DNA of 64,000 bases from JBBREP01 sp038202885 (lineage in GTDB: Bacteria > Actinomycetota > Acidimicrobiia > IMCC26256 > PALSA-610). Of the stretch, positions 33,246 through 42,346 are shown in pieces. Under the pieces are notes generated by a model. The model was given only the letters and a program-made list of their open reading frames with translations. It did no database searches and had not been told where the DNA came from. Each line of letters starts with the position of its first letter. Position 1 is the stretch's first letter. A program made the position numbers and the translations under genes. The stretch is from NCBI GenBank assembly GCA_038202885.1, contig JBBREP010000002.1, forward strand, positions 1-64,000, read 5' to 3'.

Positions 33246-33881
33246 TCAGCGGATGAGCGACAGCAGCAGTCCGAGTTGGCCGAGGTGGTAGGTGACCATG
33301 ATGCTCACCGGAGCGGCGGGCGTCGAGCCCACGAACCGATTCCACGCAATCAACGAGTCGGAACCTGCGAACAGTGCGGCACCGACAACGGCCGTCCAAC
33401 GGTGCGAGCCCGACGCCGCGATCACCATGCAGGAGATCACCACCATGTAGGTAACCACCGCGCCGACCACCGTCGGATCGACCTTGCGAGCCGACCGCAC
33501 AATGATGCGTCCGAGCGGAACGATCACGACGAGCACGACCACCGCACCGATGGCCGCACCGAGCAGCGCCACGCCAGCCACGACGAAACCCACGACGTAG
33601 AGCACGTGGGCCAGCAGGAACGATCCCAACCCGCCAACGAACTGCTGGCGCGGCAGCATCAGCAGCACGTCGCCGACCAGCGACAGCACCAGCGCAGCCA
33701 CGAACCACGGACGAGCCGACGCCGACCGCGGATCGAGCGTCATCGCCGCCGCGACGAGCAGCGCAGTCACCGTCGGCTTGGTGCAGTACTCCAGCACCGT
33801 TGCCGTACGCAGCTGCGACCACCAGTTCGCGCCCGCGAAACACCCGGCGAGCACGAGCAACACAGCTGTAGTGGCGTTCAT
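33246..33881 (-). CDS. YhhN-family membrane protein (lysoplasmalogenase-like)
   Basis: A 211-residue, almost fully hydrophobic protein with about eight membrane helices and the YhhN/TMEM86 pattern: YCTKPTVTALLVAAAMTLD, LVLSLVGDVLLMLP (conserved Asp), FLLAHVLYVVGF and ALFAGSDSLIAWNRF (second Asp, Ser). TMEM86B cleaves the vinyl-ether bond of lysoplasmalogen; bacterial members are mostly untested. Ribosome site GGGGA before the ATG. Divergent from a VOC gene 71 bases away. Confidence 0.88.
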   Translation of the reverse strand: MNATTAVLLVLAGCFAGANWWSQLRTATVLEYCTKPTVTALLVAAAMTLDPRSASARPWFVAALVLSLVGDVLLMLPRQQFVGGLGSFLLAHVLYVVGFVVAGVALLGAAIGAVVVLVVIVPLGRIIVRSARKVDPTVVGAVVTYMVVISCMVIAASGSHRWTAVVGAALFAGSDSLIAWNRFVGSTPAAPVSIMVTYHLGQLGLLLSLIR

Positions 33882-33952
33882 GGTTCCCCTGTGACAACTC
33901 GGCCGACGGTCGAGGGTAGCGGTGGCCCACAGATGTTCGGCAGACTGTGGCC

Positions 33953-34474
33953 ATGGCCTTCCATCACGTTGCCCTTGCCACCCGCGACCTCGACACCACG
34001 AATCGCTTCTACACCGAAGCGTGCGGCTTCGAACTCGTCAAGGTTGTCGCCGCACCGACCCCGGAAGGCGGCTGGGCTCGCCACGTGTTCTACGACACCG
34101 GCAACGGGGAACTGTTCGCCGTCTGGGACATCCACTCCGACGCGCTGCCCGAACATTGGTCGAGCGCGATCTCCAATGGGCTCGGGCTCCCCCACTGGGC
34201 CAACCACATCGCGTTCGCATCAAACGATCTCGACGACCTCGCGCGGCGCCGGGACCGTTGGATCGCGCACGGTCACGACGTCGCGCAGATCGATCACGGT
34301 TGGTGCACGTCGATCTATGCCGACGACCCGAACGGCGTCATGGTCGAGTTCTGCACCACCACGCGTGCCTTCACCGCCGACGACCATGACGAAGCCCGGC
34401 GCCTGCTCGCCGCAACCGAGCCCGAGCTCGACCTCGTGCCACCTCCCGTCGAGTTCTTCGAGGCAACTGCATAG
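33953..34474 (+). CDS. VOC-family protein
   Basis: A 173-residue VOC protein: MAFHHVALATRDLDTTNRFYTEACGFELVKVV, HVFYDTGNGELFAVWDIH, NHIAFASNDLDDLARRRDRWIAHGHDVAQIDHGWCTSIYADDPNGVMVEFCTTTRAF. Likely metal ligands are the first His (FHHVAL), the central His (WANHIAF) and the Glu of MVEF, fitting an extradiol-dioxygenase or glyoxalase fold. Its stop lies 9 bases before the acyl-CoA dehydrogenase start, suggesting a shared transcript. Confidence 0.88.
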   Translation: MAFHHVALATRDLDTTNRFYTEACGFELVKVVAAPTPEGGWARHVFYDTGNGELFAVWDIHSDALPEHWSSAISNGLGLPHWANHIAFASNDLDDLARRRDRWIAHGHDVAQIDHGWCTSIYADDPNGVMVEFCTTTRAFTADDHDEARRLLAATEPELDLVPPPVEFFEATA

Positions 34475-34483
34475 GGTGGCCCG

Positions 34484-35698
34484 ATGGACTTTGACCTCAG
34501 TGCACGCAGCCGCGACTATCTCGACCAACTCATCGCGTTCGACACCGAGGTCGTGAGCCCGGCCGAACCCGAATACCACCGCCAGCGCGACGACTCAGGC
34601 GACATCCGTCACGCACCCGCGATCATGGAGGACCTCAAGGCCGCGGCGCGCGAGCGCGGGCTGTGGAACTTGTTCCTTCCCGAGGCCGGACACGGGCCGG
34701 GTCTGTCCAACACCGACTACGCACCCCTGTGCGAGGTGATGGGGCGTTCCTCGTTGCTCGGCGAGGCCACGAACTGTTCGGCGCCCGACACCGGCAACAT
34801 GGAGATCCTCGCCCAATTCGGTACGCCGCTGCAGCAAGAACGGTTCCTGCACCCATTGCTCGAAGGAAAGATCCGATCGTGCTTCGCGATGACCGAGCCG
34901 TGGGTCGCGAGCTCCGACGCGTCGAATATCTCGAGCAAGATCGAGCGTGACGGCGACCACTACGTGATCAACGGGCAGAAGTGGTTCACGAGCGGTGCGC
35001 TCGATCCGCGCTGCAAAGTTGCGGTGTTCATGGGCGTGACCGATCCCGAGGGCGAGGGCTACCGCCGTCAATCGATGATCCTCGTGCCGATGGACACGCC
35101 CGGCGTCCAGGTGCGGCGCGGGCTCACCGTGTTCGGCCACGACGAAGGTCCCGGACACGCCGAAACGTTGTGGGAGAACGTGAAGGTGCCCAAGGAGATG
35201 CTGCTCGGCAACGAGGGCGACGGCTTTGCGATTGCCCAGGCTCGGCTCGGGCCCGGACGCATCCACCACTGCATGCGCGCGATCGGCATGGCGGAAAAGG
35301 CGCTCGAACTCATGTGCATGCGCGTGCAGCAACGCGTGGCGTTCGGTGGGCCCCTCGCCGATCAGGGTGTGATCCGCGAGCGCATCGCCGAGAGTCGTAT
35401 CGAGATCGAACAGGCCCGCCTGCTCACGATGAAGGCGGCCTGGATGATGGACACCGTCGGCAAGAAGGCCGCGCGCACCGAGATCGCGGCGATCAAGGTG
35501 GTGGCGGCGCGCCTCGCAACGACGGTCATCGACCGTGCGATCCAGATGTTCGGCGGCGCCGGCGTCACCGACGACTTCCCCCTGGCGGCGATGTACGCGC
35601 ACGCGCGCACGTTGCATCTCGTCGACGGCCCCGACGAGGTGCACCTCCGCGGCATCGCCCGCACCGAACTCGGCAAGTGGGCGTCCCTACGAGTCTGA
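34484..35698 (+). CDS. acyl-CoA dehydrogenase (ACAD10/11-like)
   Basis: A 404-residue flavoprotein that introduces the alpha-beta double bond into acyl-CoA. FAD/substrate motifs: CFAMTEPWVASSDASNISSKIERDGDHYVINGQKWFTSGA, QARLGPGRIHHCMRAIGMAEKALELMC, AIQMFGGAGVTDDFPLAAMYAHARTLHLVDGPDEVHLRGIAR. The DGPDEVH ending is typical of the ACAD10/11 group, which handles long or hydroxylated chains. The 49-nt double hairpin begins 3 bases after its stop. Confidence 0.92.
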   Translation: MDFDLSARSRDYLDQLIAFDTEVVSPAEPEYHRQRDDSGDIRHAPAIMEDLKAAARERGLWNLFLPEAGHGPGLSNTDYAPLCEVMGRSSLLGEATNCSAPDTGNMEILAQFGTPLQQERFLHPLLEGKIRSCFAMTEPWVASSDASNISSKIERDGDHYVINGQKWFTSGALDPRCKVAVFMGVTDPEGEGYRRQSMILVPMDTPGVQVRRGLTVFGHDEGPGHAETLWENVKVPKEMLLGNEGDGFAIAQARLGPGRIHHCMRAIGMAEKALELMCMRVQQRVAFGGPLADQGVIRERIAESRIEIEQARLLTMKAAWMMDTVGKKAARTEIAAIKVVAARLATTVIDRAIQMFGGAGVTDDFPLAAMYAHARTLHLVDGPDEVHLRGIARTELGKWASLRV

Positions 35699-35701
35699 CC
35701 A

Positions 35702-35750
35702 ACCGTGTGCCGCTCCAGCGGCACCGGCGACGGCTAGATCGGCACACGGT
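35702..35750 (+). repeat. 49-nt double-hairpin element, copy 1
   Basis: Outer 11-bp arms ACCGTGTGCCG / CGGCACACGGT enclose a small inner hairpin GCCGC-TCCA-GCGGC. The element recurs at 36685-36733 with 46 of 49 bases identical and the same orientation. It directly follows the acyl-CoA dehydrogenase stop and probably ends its transcript. Confidence 0.85.
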
Positions 35751-35768
35751 GTGGGTACGCTCGCCGCC

Positions 35769-36662
35769 GTGAAGGTGCGCATCGGGTATGGGATCTCGGG
35801 GGCCAACCCGGTCGGCGCCGATGTGTTCGCCACGGTCGTCGACGGCCTCGAAGCGCTCGGCTACGACTCGCTGTGGCTGTCGGAACGCATCGGCGCACCC
35901 AGCTTCGATCCGGTCACCGCGCTGGCCTTTGCGGCCGGCCGCACACAACGGATCAAGCTCGGCACGAGCGTCAGCGTGCTCCCGGGGCGTAACCCCGCGG
36001 AGCTCGCCAAGATCTGGGCCACCCTCGACGTGCTCTCCGCGGGCCGTGCGCTGCCCGCGTTCGGCCTCGGCGTCGTGCATCCGAATGAACAGCAGGCGTT
36101 CGGCGTGCAGCGCAGCGAACGAGCGGCGCGCTTCGACGAAATGCTGCCGCTCGTGCGGCGCATCTGGGCTGAGGAGTCGGTCGACCACACGGGCGAGTTC
36201 TTCACGTACAACGCACTACGGGTCGAACCCAAACCCACCAAGCCACTCGACGTGTGGCTCGGCGGCAAGGCACCGTCGGAACTGCGTCGTGTGGGTCGGA
36301 TGGGCGACGGCTGGCTGGCGAGCTTCGCGACGCCCGAGCAGTGCGCGACATCGAAGCCCGTCATCGACCAGGCTGCCGCTGAGGCCCGCCGCAGCATCGA
36401 CCCCGAGCACTACGGCGCCATGGTCTTCTACACACACGAACCGATCCCGGACGCACTCGCCCAACTGCTCGCCATCCGCACGCCCGACGTCGATCCACAC
36501 GAACTCGTGCCGTGCGGATGGGACGCGGTGCGCACACGCTGCGAGCAGTACGTGGCCGTTGGTTTCACCAAACTTGTGCTCGTGCCGTTCGGCGCCGTCA
36601 CCGACTGGACCGCGGAACTCCACGCGGGCGCCGATGCCGTCGTCGACCTGCAGAATTCATAA
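35769..36662 (+). CDS. LLM-class flavin-dependent oxidoreductase
   Basis: A 297-residue luciferase-like TIM-barrel protein: KVRIGYGISGANPVGADVFATVVDGLEALGYDSLWLSERIG, RIKLGTSVSVLPGRNPAELAKIWATLDVLSAGRALPAFGLGV, PLDVWLGGKAPSELRRVGRMGDGW. Use of F420H2 is likely by analogy with actinobacterial relatives; the substrate is unknown. GTG at 35769, 18 bases after the repeat at 35702. The same 49-nt element stands at both ends of this gene. Confidence 0.85.
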   Translation: MKVRIGYGISGANPVGADVFATVVDGLEALGYDSLWLSERIGAPSFDPVTALAFAAGRTQRIKLGTSVSVLPGRNPAELAKIWATLDVLSAGRALPAFGLGVVHPNEQQAFGVQRSERAARFDEMLPLVRRIWAEESVDHTGEFFTYNALRVEPKPTKPLDVWLGGKAPSELRRVGRMGDGWLASFATPEQCATSKPVIDQAAAEARRSIDPEHYGAMVFYTHEPIPDALAQLLAIRTPDVDPHELVPCGWDAVRTRCEQYVAVGFTKLVLVPFGAVTDWTAELHAGADAVVDLQNS

Positions 36663-36684
36663 GCAGCACTGACGGGGCCCTCCG

Positions 36685-36733
36685 ACCGTGTGCCGCGCCA
36701 GCGGCACCGGTGAGGGCTAGATCGGCACACGGT
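36685..36733 (+). repeat. 49-nt double-hairpin element, copy 2
   Basis: Same arms and inner hairpin as copy 1 (three differences). It lies between the convergent flavin-oxidoreductase and NUDIX genes; its last base is part of the NUDIX stop codon. The palindrome can terminate both. Confidence 0.85.
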
Positions 36734-37452
36734 CAGGCGCGCTCGTAGACCCAGCCCTCCCGGCCCATCAGGAGGCGGTGGCGCGGGCCGGGTTCGGAGC
36801 GCAGCTCGACGTCGTCGTACGCGATGTCGCCGTCGTAGAACACGATGGCCCCACCACCGTCGAGGAAGTGGAAGCGCGGCTCGAACTCGATGGCGTCTTC
36901 CACGGACATGGTCCCAAGCGCGTCGACAACGGTATCGAAGCGCGAGAGCGTCAACATCGACACGAACTGCGGTGGCGCCAGCTCGATCTCGCCGGCGGCG
37001 CGTTCGGCCATCGCTTGATGCGGACTGATCCAACGCACCGCGTCGCTCTCCACGCCGTCGGCCTTGGCCGACTCGTGATCGTCGCCGGCGGCACCCGCGA
37101 AGAACCACGTGGCGAAACGCTTGGGTGAGATCTCGGGCGTGGTCCAGTTCGCGAAGTGCACGAGCGCGTCGGCGTCGACCCGCACACCCGCTTCCTCCAT
37201 CGCCTCGCGTGCTGCGGCGTTACGCGCCGCGAGCATGATGTCGCCCGTGCCGGCGTAATCTTCGGGGTCGATACGACCGCCGGGGAACACCCACGCGCCA
37301 CCGTGGAAGTCCATTTTGGTGGCGCGCTGTCCCATCAGCACCTCGAGACCCTCGACGCCATCGCGAAGCAGGGCAACGGTGGCGGCGGGTCGGATCGGCG
37401 CACCAGTTGGCACGGCGCCGGCCGCGCGAACCTCATCGGTCCATTTCTTCAT
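36733..37452 (-). CDS. NUDIX hydrolase (NUDT19-like)
   Basis: A 239-residue protein: RPAATVALLRDGVEGLEVLMGQR, FHGGAWVFPGGRIDPEDY, then AAAREAMEEAGV. The Nudix box carries about 10 extra residues between the GG and RE..EE halves, as in the NUDT19 group that cleaves CoA and acyl-CoA. 'WTTPEISPKRFATWFFAG' also fits this group. Given the many acyl-CoA genes around it, a CoA-diphosphatase role is plausible but not shown. It is followed on the same strand by no gene; the acyl-CoA ligase gene ends 14 bases upstream of its start. Confidence 0.87.
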   Translation of the reverse strand: MKKWTDEVRAAGAVPTGAPIRPAATVALLRDGVEGLEVLMGQRATKMDFHGGAWVFPGGRIDPEDYAGTGDIMLAARNAAAREAMEEAGVRVDADALVHFANWTTPEISPKRFATWFFAGAAGDDHESAKADGVESDAVRWISPHQAMAERAAGEIELAPPQFVSMLTLSRFDTVVDALGTMSVEDAIEFEPRFHFLDGGGAIVFYDGDIAYDDVELRSEPGPRHRLLMGREGWVYERA

Positions 37453-37465
37453 GGACGCGAATAGA

Positions 37466-39094
37466 TCACTCCACGCGCTGCACCGTCAACTCGCCCTGCT
37501 CATGGCGGGCGCGCAACACCTTCTTGTCGAACTTGCCGACGGAGGTCTTGGGCACCTCGTCGATGAAGGCCCAGTACTCCGGCAGCTGCCATTTCGCGAC
37601 GGCCTCGCCGAGGAAGGCCTTCAGTTCGGCAGGGCTCACGGCCACGTTCGCATCGAGCACCACGCAGGCCAGCGGGCGCTCGTCCCAGCGGGGATCGGGG
37701 ATGCCGATGACGCTGGCCTCGAGCACGGCCGGATGGGCCGCCAGGCGGTTCTCGAGGTCGACGGAACTGATCCACTCACCGCCCGACTTGATGACGTCCT
37801 TGGCCCGGTCGGTGATCTGAATGAAGCCGTTGTGCGTGATGCTGCCGACATCGCCGGTGCGTAGCCAGCCGTTGTCGAACTTCTCGGGCGACGGATCGAG
37901 GTAGTACGACGCGGTGATCCACAGCCCGCGGATCTGAATTTCGCCGACGGCCTCGCCGTCCCATGGGAGCACGACGCCGTCGTCGCCCACGATGCGCACC
38001 TCGACACCACCGACGACCCGACCGGTCTTGGCTCGCCAATCCATCTCGTCGGGCCCGCCGAGCGCAACACTGGCCGGCGGGTGGGCAACGGCCGCAAGCG
38101 GTGAGGTTTCGGTCATGCCCCATGCCTGGATGATTCGCACACCGTGCTGCTGCTCGAAACGTTCCATCAGCGATCGCGGCACGGCCGAGCCGCCGCACAC
38201 GATGGTGTGGATCGAGGAGAGATCACAGGGGTGCTCGTCGCTGTAGCGCAGCACCTCGTTCCAGATCGTTGGGACTGCGCCCGAAAACGTCGGACGTTCC
38301 GCGGCGATGAACGCCGCCAGGGGCTCGGGCTGGAGGTACTTCGACGGCATCAGCAACGCCGAGCCCGCAAGGAATGCGGCATAGGGCAACCCCCACGCGT
38401 TGGCGTGGAACTGCGGCACGATCAGCAACACCCGGTCGCGGTCGCCGATGGCGAGCGCGGTCGCCGAGGTCGCTGCGAGCGAGTGCAGATACGACGAACG
38501 GTGGGAGTACGCGACACCCTTTGGGTTGCCCGTGGTGCCGCTCGTGTAACACATGGCCGATGCACTGCGTTCGTCGACCTCGGGGTAGTCGAAGCCAGGT
38601 GCATATTTCGCGAGGAGCTCGTGGTAACGCACGATCGGCACGTCACCCAGCGCGCTGGCATCTCCGTCACCCACCACGATGTACTGCTCGACGGTACTCA
38701 GTTCGCCCACGACCTTCGCGAGCAGCGGGATGAGGCTGTCGTCGACGATCACGACCTTGTCGGCCGCGTGATTCGCCACGTACGCGAGTTGCTCAGGGAA
38801 CAGCCTGATGTTGAGCGTGTGCAACACCGCGCCGAGGCACGGGATGGCGAAGTAGGCCTCGAGATGTTCCTGCGAGTTCCACATGAACGTGGCGACGCGA
38901 TCGCCTTGCTGCACGCCGAGGTCGCGCAGCGCCGCGGCGAGCCGGTCGGCATTGTCGCCCACCTGCGCGAACGTCGCTCGCCTCGAGTGGTCGCCCATCC
39001 ACGTGACAACCTCGGACTCGCCGTAGACCGCGCGCCCGTGGCGCAAGATCGACGTGATCGTGAGCGGAAAGTCCTGCATCGTCGACAGTGTCAT
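37466..39094 (-). CDS. long/medium-chain fatty-acid-CoA ligase
   Basis: A 542-residue ANL enzyme. P-loop YTSGTTGNPKG (183-193), 'VPQFHANAWGLPYAA', IIQAWGMTETSPL, the GWLRTGDVG / TDRAKDVIKSGGEWISSVDLEN region and catalytic K521 (SVGKFDKKVLR). The overall wording is that of the AlkK/FadD fatty-acyl-CoA synthetase group. It makes acyl-CoA for beta-oxidation. The NUDIX gene starts 13 bases after its stop, so the two are probably co-transcribed. Confidence 0.9.
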   Translation of the reverse strand: MTLSTMQDFPLTITSILRHGRAVYGESEVVTWMGDHSRRATFAQVGDNADRLAAALRDLGVQQGDRVATFMWNSQEHLEAYFAIPCLGAVLHTLNIRLFPEQLAYVANHAADKVVIVDDSLIPLLAKVVGELSTVEQYIVVGDGDASALGDVPIVRYHELLAKYAPGFDYPEVDERSASAMCYTSGTTGNPKGVAYSHRSSYLHSLAATSATALAIGDRDRVLLIVPQFHANAWGLPYAAFLAGSALLMPSKYLQPEPLAAFIAAERPTFSGAVPTIWNEVLRYSDEHPCDLSSIHTIVCGGSAVPRSLMERFEQQHGVRIIQAWGMTETSPLAAVAHPPASVALGGPDEMDWRAKTGRVVGGVEVRIVGDDGVVLPWDGEAVGEIQIRGLWITASYYLDPSPEKFDNGWLRTGDVGSITHNGFIQITDRAKDVIKSGGEWISSVDLENRLAAHPAVLEASVIGIPDPRWDERPLACVVLDANVAVSPAELKAFLGEAVAKWQLPEYWAFIDEVPKTSVGKFDKKVLRARHEQGELTVQRVE

Positions 39095-39185
39095 CGTGGC
39101 CTCGCCATCGTGTTGTCGGGTTCGCTGGTCGGAGCGTACGCGACGTCGCGATTCGCCGCACCGGCCCCAAACGGATCACGCTCGG

Positions 39186-40592
39186 TTAGGGCGCCCACGC
39201 CACGAGTCCGTCGAAATTCGCGGTCAGCAGACGCCCGTCGACCCAGATCGGTTGCGCGTATTCGGGGAAATTGCCGATGTCGTGCAGCACACGAACCATG
39301 CTGCCCGTAGCGGCATCGATGACGAACACGCCGTTGCCCGGCCCACCGAACCAATCCGTCCCCGCGTAGGCGAGGATCCCGTTCGGGTTGACCGTGCCCG
39401 AGCCGAGCGGGTTCGCAGGCAACCCGAGCTGCCAGATGATCGCGCCGGTCGCGGGATCGAGTTGGCGGACCGATCCGCTGTAGTGCACCTTCTTGATCGT
39501 GGTGGCGTGCGCGGCGACGAACAGTCTCGTCCCGTCCCACACTCCGCCGGCCAGACAATTCGATTGGCCCAGCGGCGTGCCCTCGCCGACGGCGCGCTTC
39601 CACACGAGCTGCATCCTGTCGGACCGCAGCGCGTAGAAGTACCCGTCTTTGTTGCAGCCACCCACCATCGGTGTGACGTGGCCGCCGAGCGTCGCTTCGA
39701 ACAGGATCGGGCTCGACGCGAAGTCTGGGTCGATGACCGAGGTGGGAGGCGCAATCCACTTACCAGTTCGAGCGAGCGTGACCGGATCGAGCTTCACGAT
39801 CGAGTACTGGTCGAAATCGTTCGTAGGCGTCGGTGGGTGCGCGGCCTGCGTTGCGTCGGTGGTGGAACCGGTCGTGATGTACACACCGCTCGCGTCGGCG
39901 GCGACGCTCGTCCATACACCCGCGCCGACGTAGCCGGCCGGGATTGTCCAACCCGTGGCGATCGGTGTTCCGGTGATCGCGTCGTACGACTTGACCGCGC
40001 CGCGGGTGAACGGACTGTCGCAACTCGAAGAGATACCTACGTACACGCGCCCGTCGAACAACGTCGGGCTCGACCACGGGAACTCGTCGTTGACGACCGT
40101 TGACGGGATCTGCACGACGCTGCGCCACACCGTCGCGCCGGTGAGCCCATTGATCTCGTACAGGTACCCGTCGGGCGCATTGATGTACACGAGCGGGTTG
40201 CCGTGGCCGTCGTCGCGTACCGCGGGTGAACCCACGAGGCCCTGTGACTCCAGACAGGTCAGTGCGGGTTGGATCCCGAAGTCGCGGTGCCACAGCTCGT
40301 TGCCGGTCGACTCGTCGAGTGCGTACAGCACGCCGCTGTTGGCCGCGAGGAACACGCGGCCGCGCCAGGTCGCCGGTGTCGCGAAGATCGAGCCCGGGCG
40401 ACCCGTGATCGCAGGAAGCTTCCAGCGCCATTGTGCGGAGAGGTGCGCGATGTCGCTCATCTCGATTCCGCCGTCGGCCGAGGCCGAATGGTGGCTCGGA
40501 CCGCCGAGGAACCCAAGCCAGTCGCAGCCGCCGAGGACCGTCGTCAGCACGACAATCACGCCGACGCGCAAGGCTCGCCGTCGATGCGACAT
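39186..40592 (-). CDS. PQQ-type beta-propeller lipoprotein
   Basis: A 468-residue protein with lipoprotein signal (lipobox LGGC, Cys23) and repeated propeller units: ATPATWRGRVFLAANSGVLYALDESTGNELWHRDFG, GSPAVRDDGHGNPLVYINAPDGYLYEINGLTGATVW, SPTLFDGRVYVG..., AATGSMVRVLHDIGNFPEYAQPIWVDGRLLTANFDG. Such propellers bind PQQ in dehydrogenases or act as scaffolds (BamB-like); PQQ ligands and catalysis cannot be confirmed. Its ATG overlaps the menA stop (TGATG), so it is translated with menA. Confidence 0.88.
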   Translation of the reverse strand: MSHRRRALRVGVIVVLTTVLGGCDWLGFLGGPSHHSASADGGIEMSDIAHLSAQWRWKLPAITGRPGSIFATPATWRGRVFLAANSGVLYALDESTGNELWHRDFGIQPALTCLESQGLVGSPAVRDDGHGNPLVYINAPDGYLYEINGLTGATVWRSVVQIPSTVVNDEFPWSSPTLFDGRVYVGISSSCDSPFTRGAVKSYDAITGTPIATGWTIPAGYVGAGVWTSVAADASGVYITTGSTTDATQAAHPPTPTNDFDQYSIVKLDPVTLARTGKWIAPPTSVIDPDFASSPILFEATLGGHVTPMVGGCNKDGYFYALRSDRMQLVWKRAVGEGTPLGQSNCLAGGVWDGTRLFVAAHATTIKKVHYSGSVRQLDPATGAIIWQLGLPANPLGSGTVNPNGILAYAGTDWFGGPGNGVFVIDAATGSMVRVLHDIGNFPEYAQPIWVDGRLLTANFDGLVAWAP

Positions 40593-41644
40593 CAGACCTT
40601 CACGATGGCGCCGACCGCGAGTCCGAGCGCGAGCAACCCGCCGGCGCGTCTCGTGACGAGAAAAGCGTTGGGCGCGAACCACAGCGGCCATACCGGGTTC
40701 GGTACAGGCGACTCGGCTGGCTTGGGCTCGTTGAACGCTCGCCAGGAACGGAGTTGCACGGGAAAGGCCAAGAACACGAGCAGCGAGGCCCATGGCAACA
40801 CGCGCGCAATCGCAAGCGCAGCGACCGACGCGTAGAACACGACGAACATGCCCTGGGTGACTCGACGAGCGGCGCGCTCGCCGAGGAGCACCGGCAACGT
40901 CTTGGTGCCGTCGGGCGCATCCCACGCGATCTTGTCGATGTGCTTGCCCATCAGCACCGTCGTGCACAAGATCGCGTACGGCAACGATGCCAACACGATC
41001 GCGCCGGGGATCGTGCCCGTCGCCGCGTAGTAACACCCGCCCACCATCAACGGACCCCACACCGCGATCACTGTGGGCTCGCCGAGACCGCGCTTTTTCA
41101 AGCGCAGCGGCGGCGCGGTGTACGCGGCCGAGAGCACGAAGCCACCAACCGCGAAGCCGACAATCGGCCAACCCTGAGCGATTGTGAGCACGATCATGAT
41201 CGCGAGGCATATCGCGTTCACGCCGATGGACAGGGCGGCGAGACCGCGCTTGGTGATCACCCCGGAAAGCACCGGATGCGGCGAGTACAAGTTGCGCGGA
41301 TAGTCGGCGCGGTCGGTGCCCACGGCCACGTCGAACAGGTCGTTCATGAGGTTGTTCGCCATGTGCGCGAGCACAATGCCCACGGCCGACAACGCGAACC
41401 ACCCCCACGCCACGTGCGCGTCGCGAAAGGCGGCAAGCAGGCCAGCCACCATGGCCGACACAATCGTCATCGGCAGTACGCCCGCACGCGTCAGGTAGAG
41501 CCACTTCGACACCGGGTCGAGTCGGCCCGCCGGTGGGTTCGTCGTGGCGAGCACGTAGCGCCAGTTGTGCAACAAGCTCCCGCGACGACTCGCCGCGTCG
41601 GAGTCGGTCGCCGCCCCAGCCGGTGGATGCGCCACAGAAGTCAT
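40592..41644 (-). CDS. menA: UbiA-family prenyltransferase, probable MenA
   Basis: A 350-residue integral membrane prenyltransferase. First Asp-rich motif NDLFDVAVGTDRAD (N101, D102, D105, D111), second motif HIDKIAWDAPDGTKTLPV, and about eight membrane helices. It most likely attaches the polyprenyl chain to 1,4-dihydroxy-2-naphthoate in menaquinone synthesis, in line with menC, menG and menF in this window. Other UbiA members (heme O, chlorophyll) have different motif spacing, but this is not decisive. Confidence 0.8.
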   Translation of the reverse strand: MTSVAHPPAGAATDSDAASRRGSLLHNWRYVLATTNPPAGRLDPVSKWLYLTRAGVLPMTIVSAMVAGLLAAFRDAHVAWGWFALSAVGIVLAHMANNLMNDLFDVAVGTDRADYPRNLYSPHPVLSGVITKRGLAALSIGVNAICLAIMIVLTIAQGWPIVGFAVGGFVLSAAYTAPPLRLKKRGLGEPTVIAVWGPLMVGGCYYAATGTIPGAIVLASLPYAILCTTVLMGKHIDKIAWDAPDGTKTLPVLLGERAARRVTQGMFVVFYASVAALAIARVLPWASLLVFLAFPVQLRSWRAFNEPKPAESPVPNPVWPLWFAPNAFLVTRRAGGLLALGLAVGAIVKV

Positions 41645-41708
41645 CCGCAGAGGCTAAGCCGCAGGGTCGAGGCCCGTCGAGCGACGCAGTCCAGTATCGT
41701 CGCCGCCC

Positions 41709-42344
41709 GTGACCGATACCGTGCGCATCGAGGTAGAAGACGACCCGACGCCGATGGTCTTGATCCTCGCCGCCACGCTCAGAAAAGCGATTCGCACCCC
41801 CAAGCTTGCCGACACCCTGCGCAGCGCCAAAGGCAGCGTGACCCTGCAATCCACGGTCGACCCTCAGGCCGCCACGATCCGCTTTGCTGACGGCGTCGCG
41901 CGAGTGGAGCGGGGTGCGGCGCGCGATGCCGACCTCACGATCGCCACCGACGTGAACGCCATGGCCGACGAGCACCCACCGAAGCCGAAGGTCACGGGTG
42001 TGGCCCGTCACCCAAAGTTGGCGCTCGCGGTCAACAAGTTACTCGAGCCGCCCCACGGCACCTGGCAACAAGAAGCGGCGGCGTTCTGGGCCTTTTGTGC
42101 GTCCCACCCCGGCAGTCCGGCCGCAATGCGGGTGGTGTGTATCGACGACGGGGCCGACCTGACCCTTGGAACCGGCGTTGTCGAATACGAGTTGCACGGC
42201 AGTGCCCATGCGCTGCTGAACGTCTTTTGCGGCAACACGGTGCTCGGTCAAGACTTGCTCGACGGCAAGGTGCAGGCCGTCGGAGCGTTGCGCCACACGG
42301 CCGAACTCACGGGCCGCTCGATTGCATGGATGCTCGGAGGCTGA
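41709..42344 (+). CDS. SCP2-like sterol/lipid-carrier domain protein
   Basis: A 211-residue protein. The first ~130 residues resemble an SCP-2 fold: TLRSAKGSVTLQSTVDPQAATIRFADGVARVERGAARDADLTIATDVNAMADE. The rest (VVCIDDGADLTLGTGVVEYELHGSAHALLNVFCGNTVLGQDLLDGKVQAVGALRHTAELTGRSIAWMLGG) looks like a second strand-rich copy or binding part. SCP-2 domains bind lipids or steroids. Its stop lies 2 bases before the glutamine-synthetase-like gene, an unusual operon partner. Confidence 0.7.
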   Translation: MTDTVRIEVEDDPTPMVLILAATLRKAIRTPKLADTLRSAKGSVTLQSTVDPQAATIRFADGVARVERGAARDADLTIATDVNAMADEHPPKPKVTGVARHPKLALAVNKLLEPPHGTWQQEAAAFWAFCASHPGSPAAMRVVCIDDGADLTLGTGVVEYELHGSAHALLNVFCGNTVLGQDLLDGKVQAVGALRHTAELTGRSIAWMLGG

Positions 42345-42346
42345 CG

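Noticed and set aside
40593..42011. Upstream extension of the propeller lipoprotein frame
   Set aside because: Antisense or out-of-frame to menA and the SCP2-like gene; the lipoprotein signal starts at 40592.
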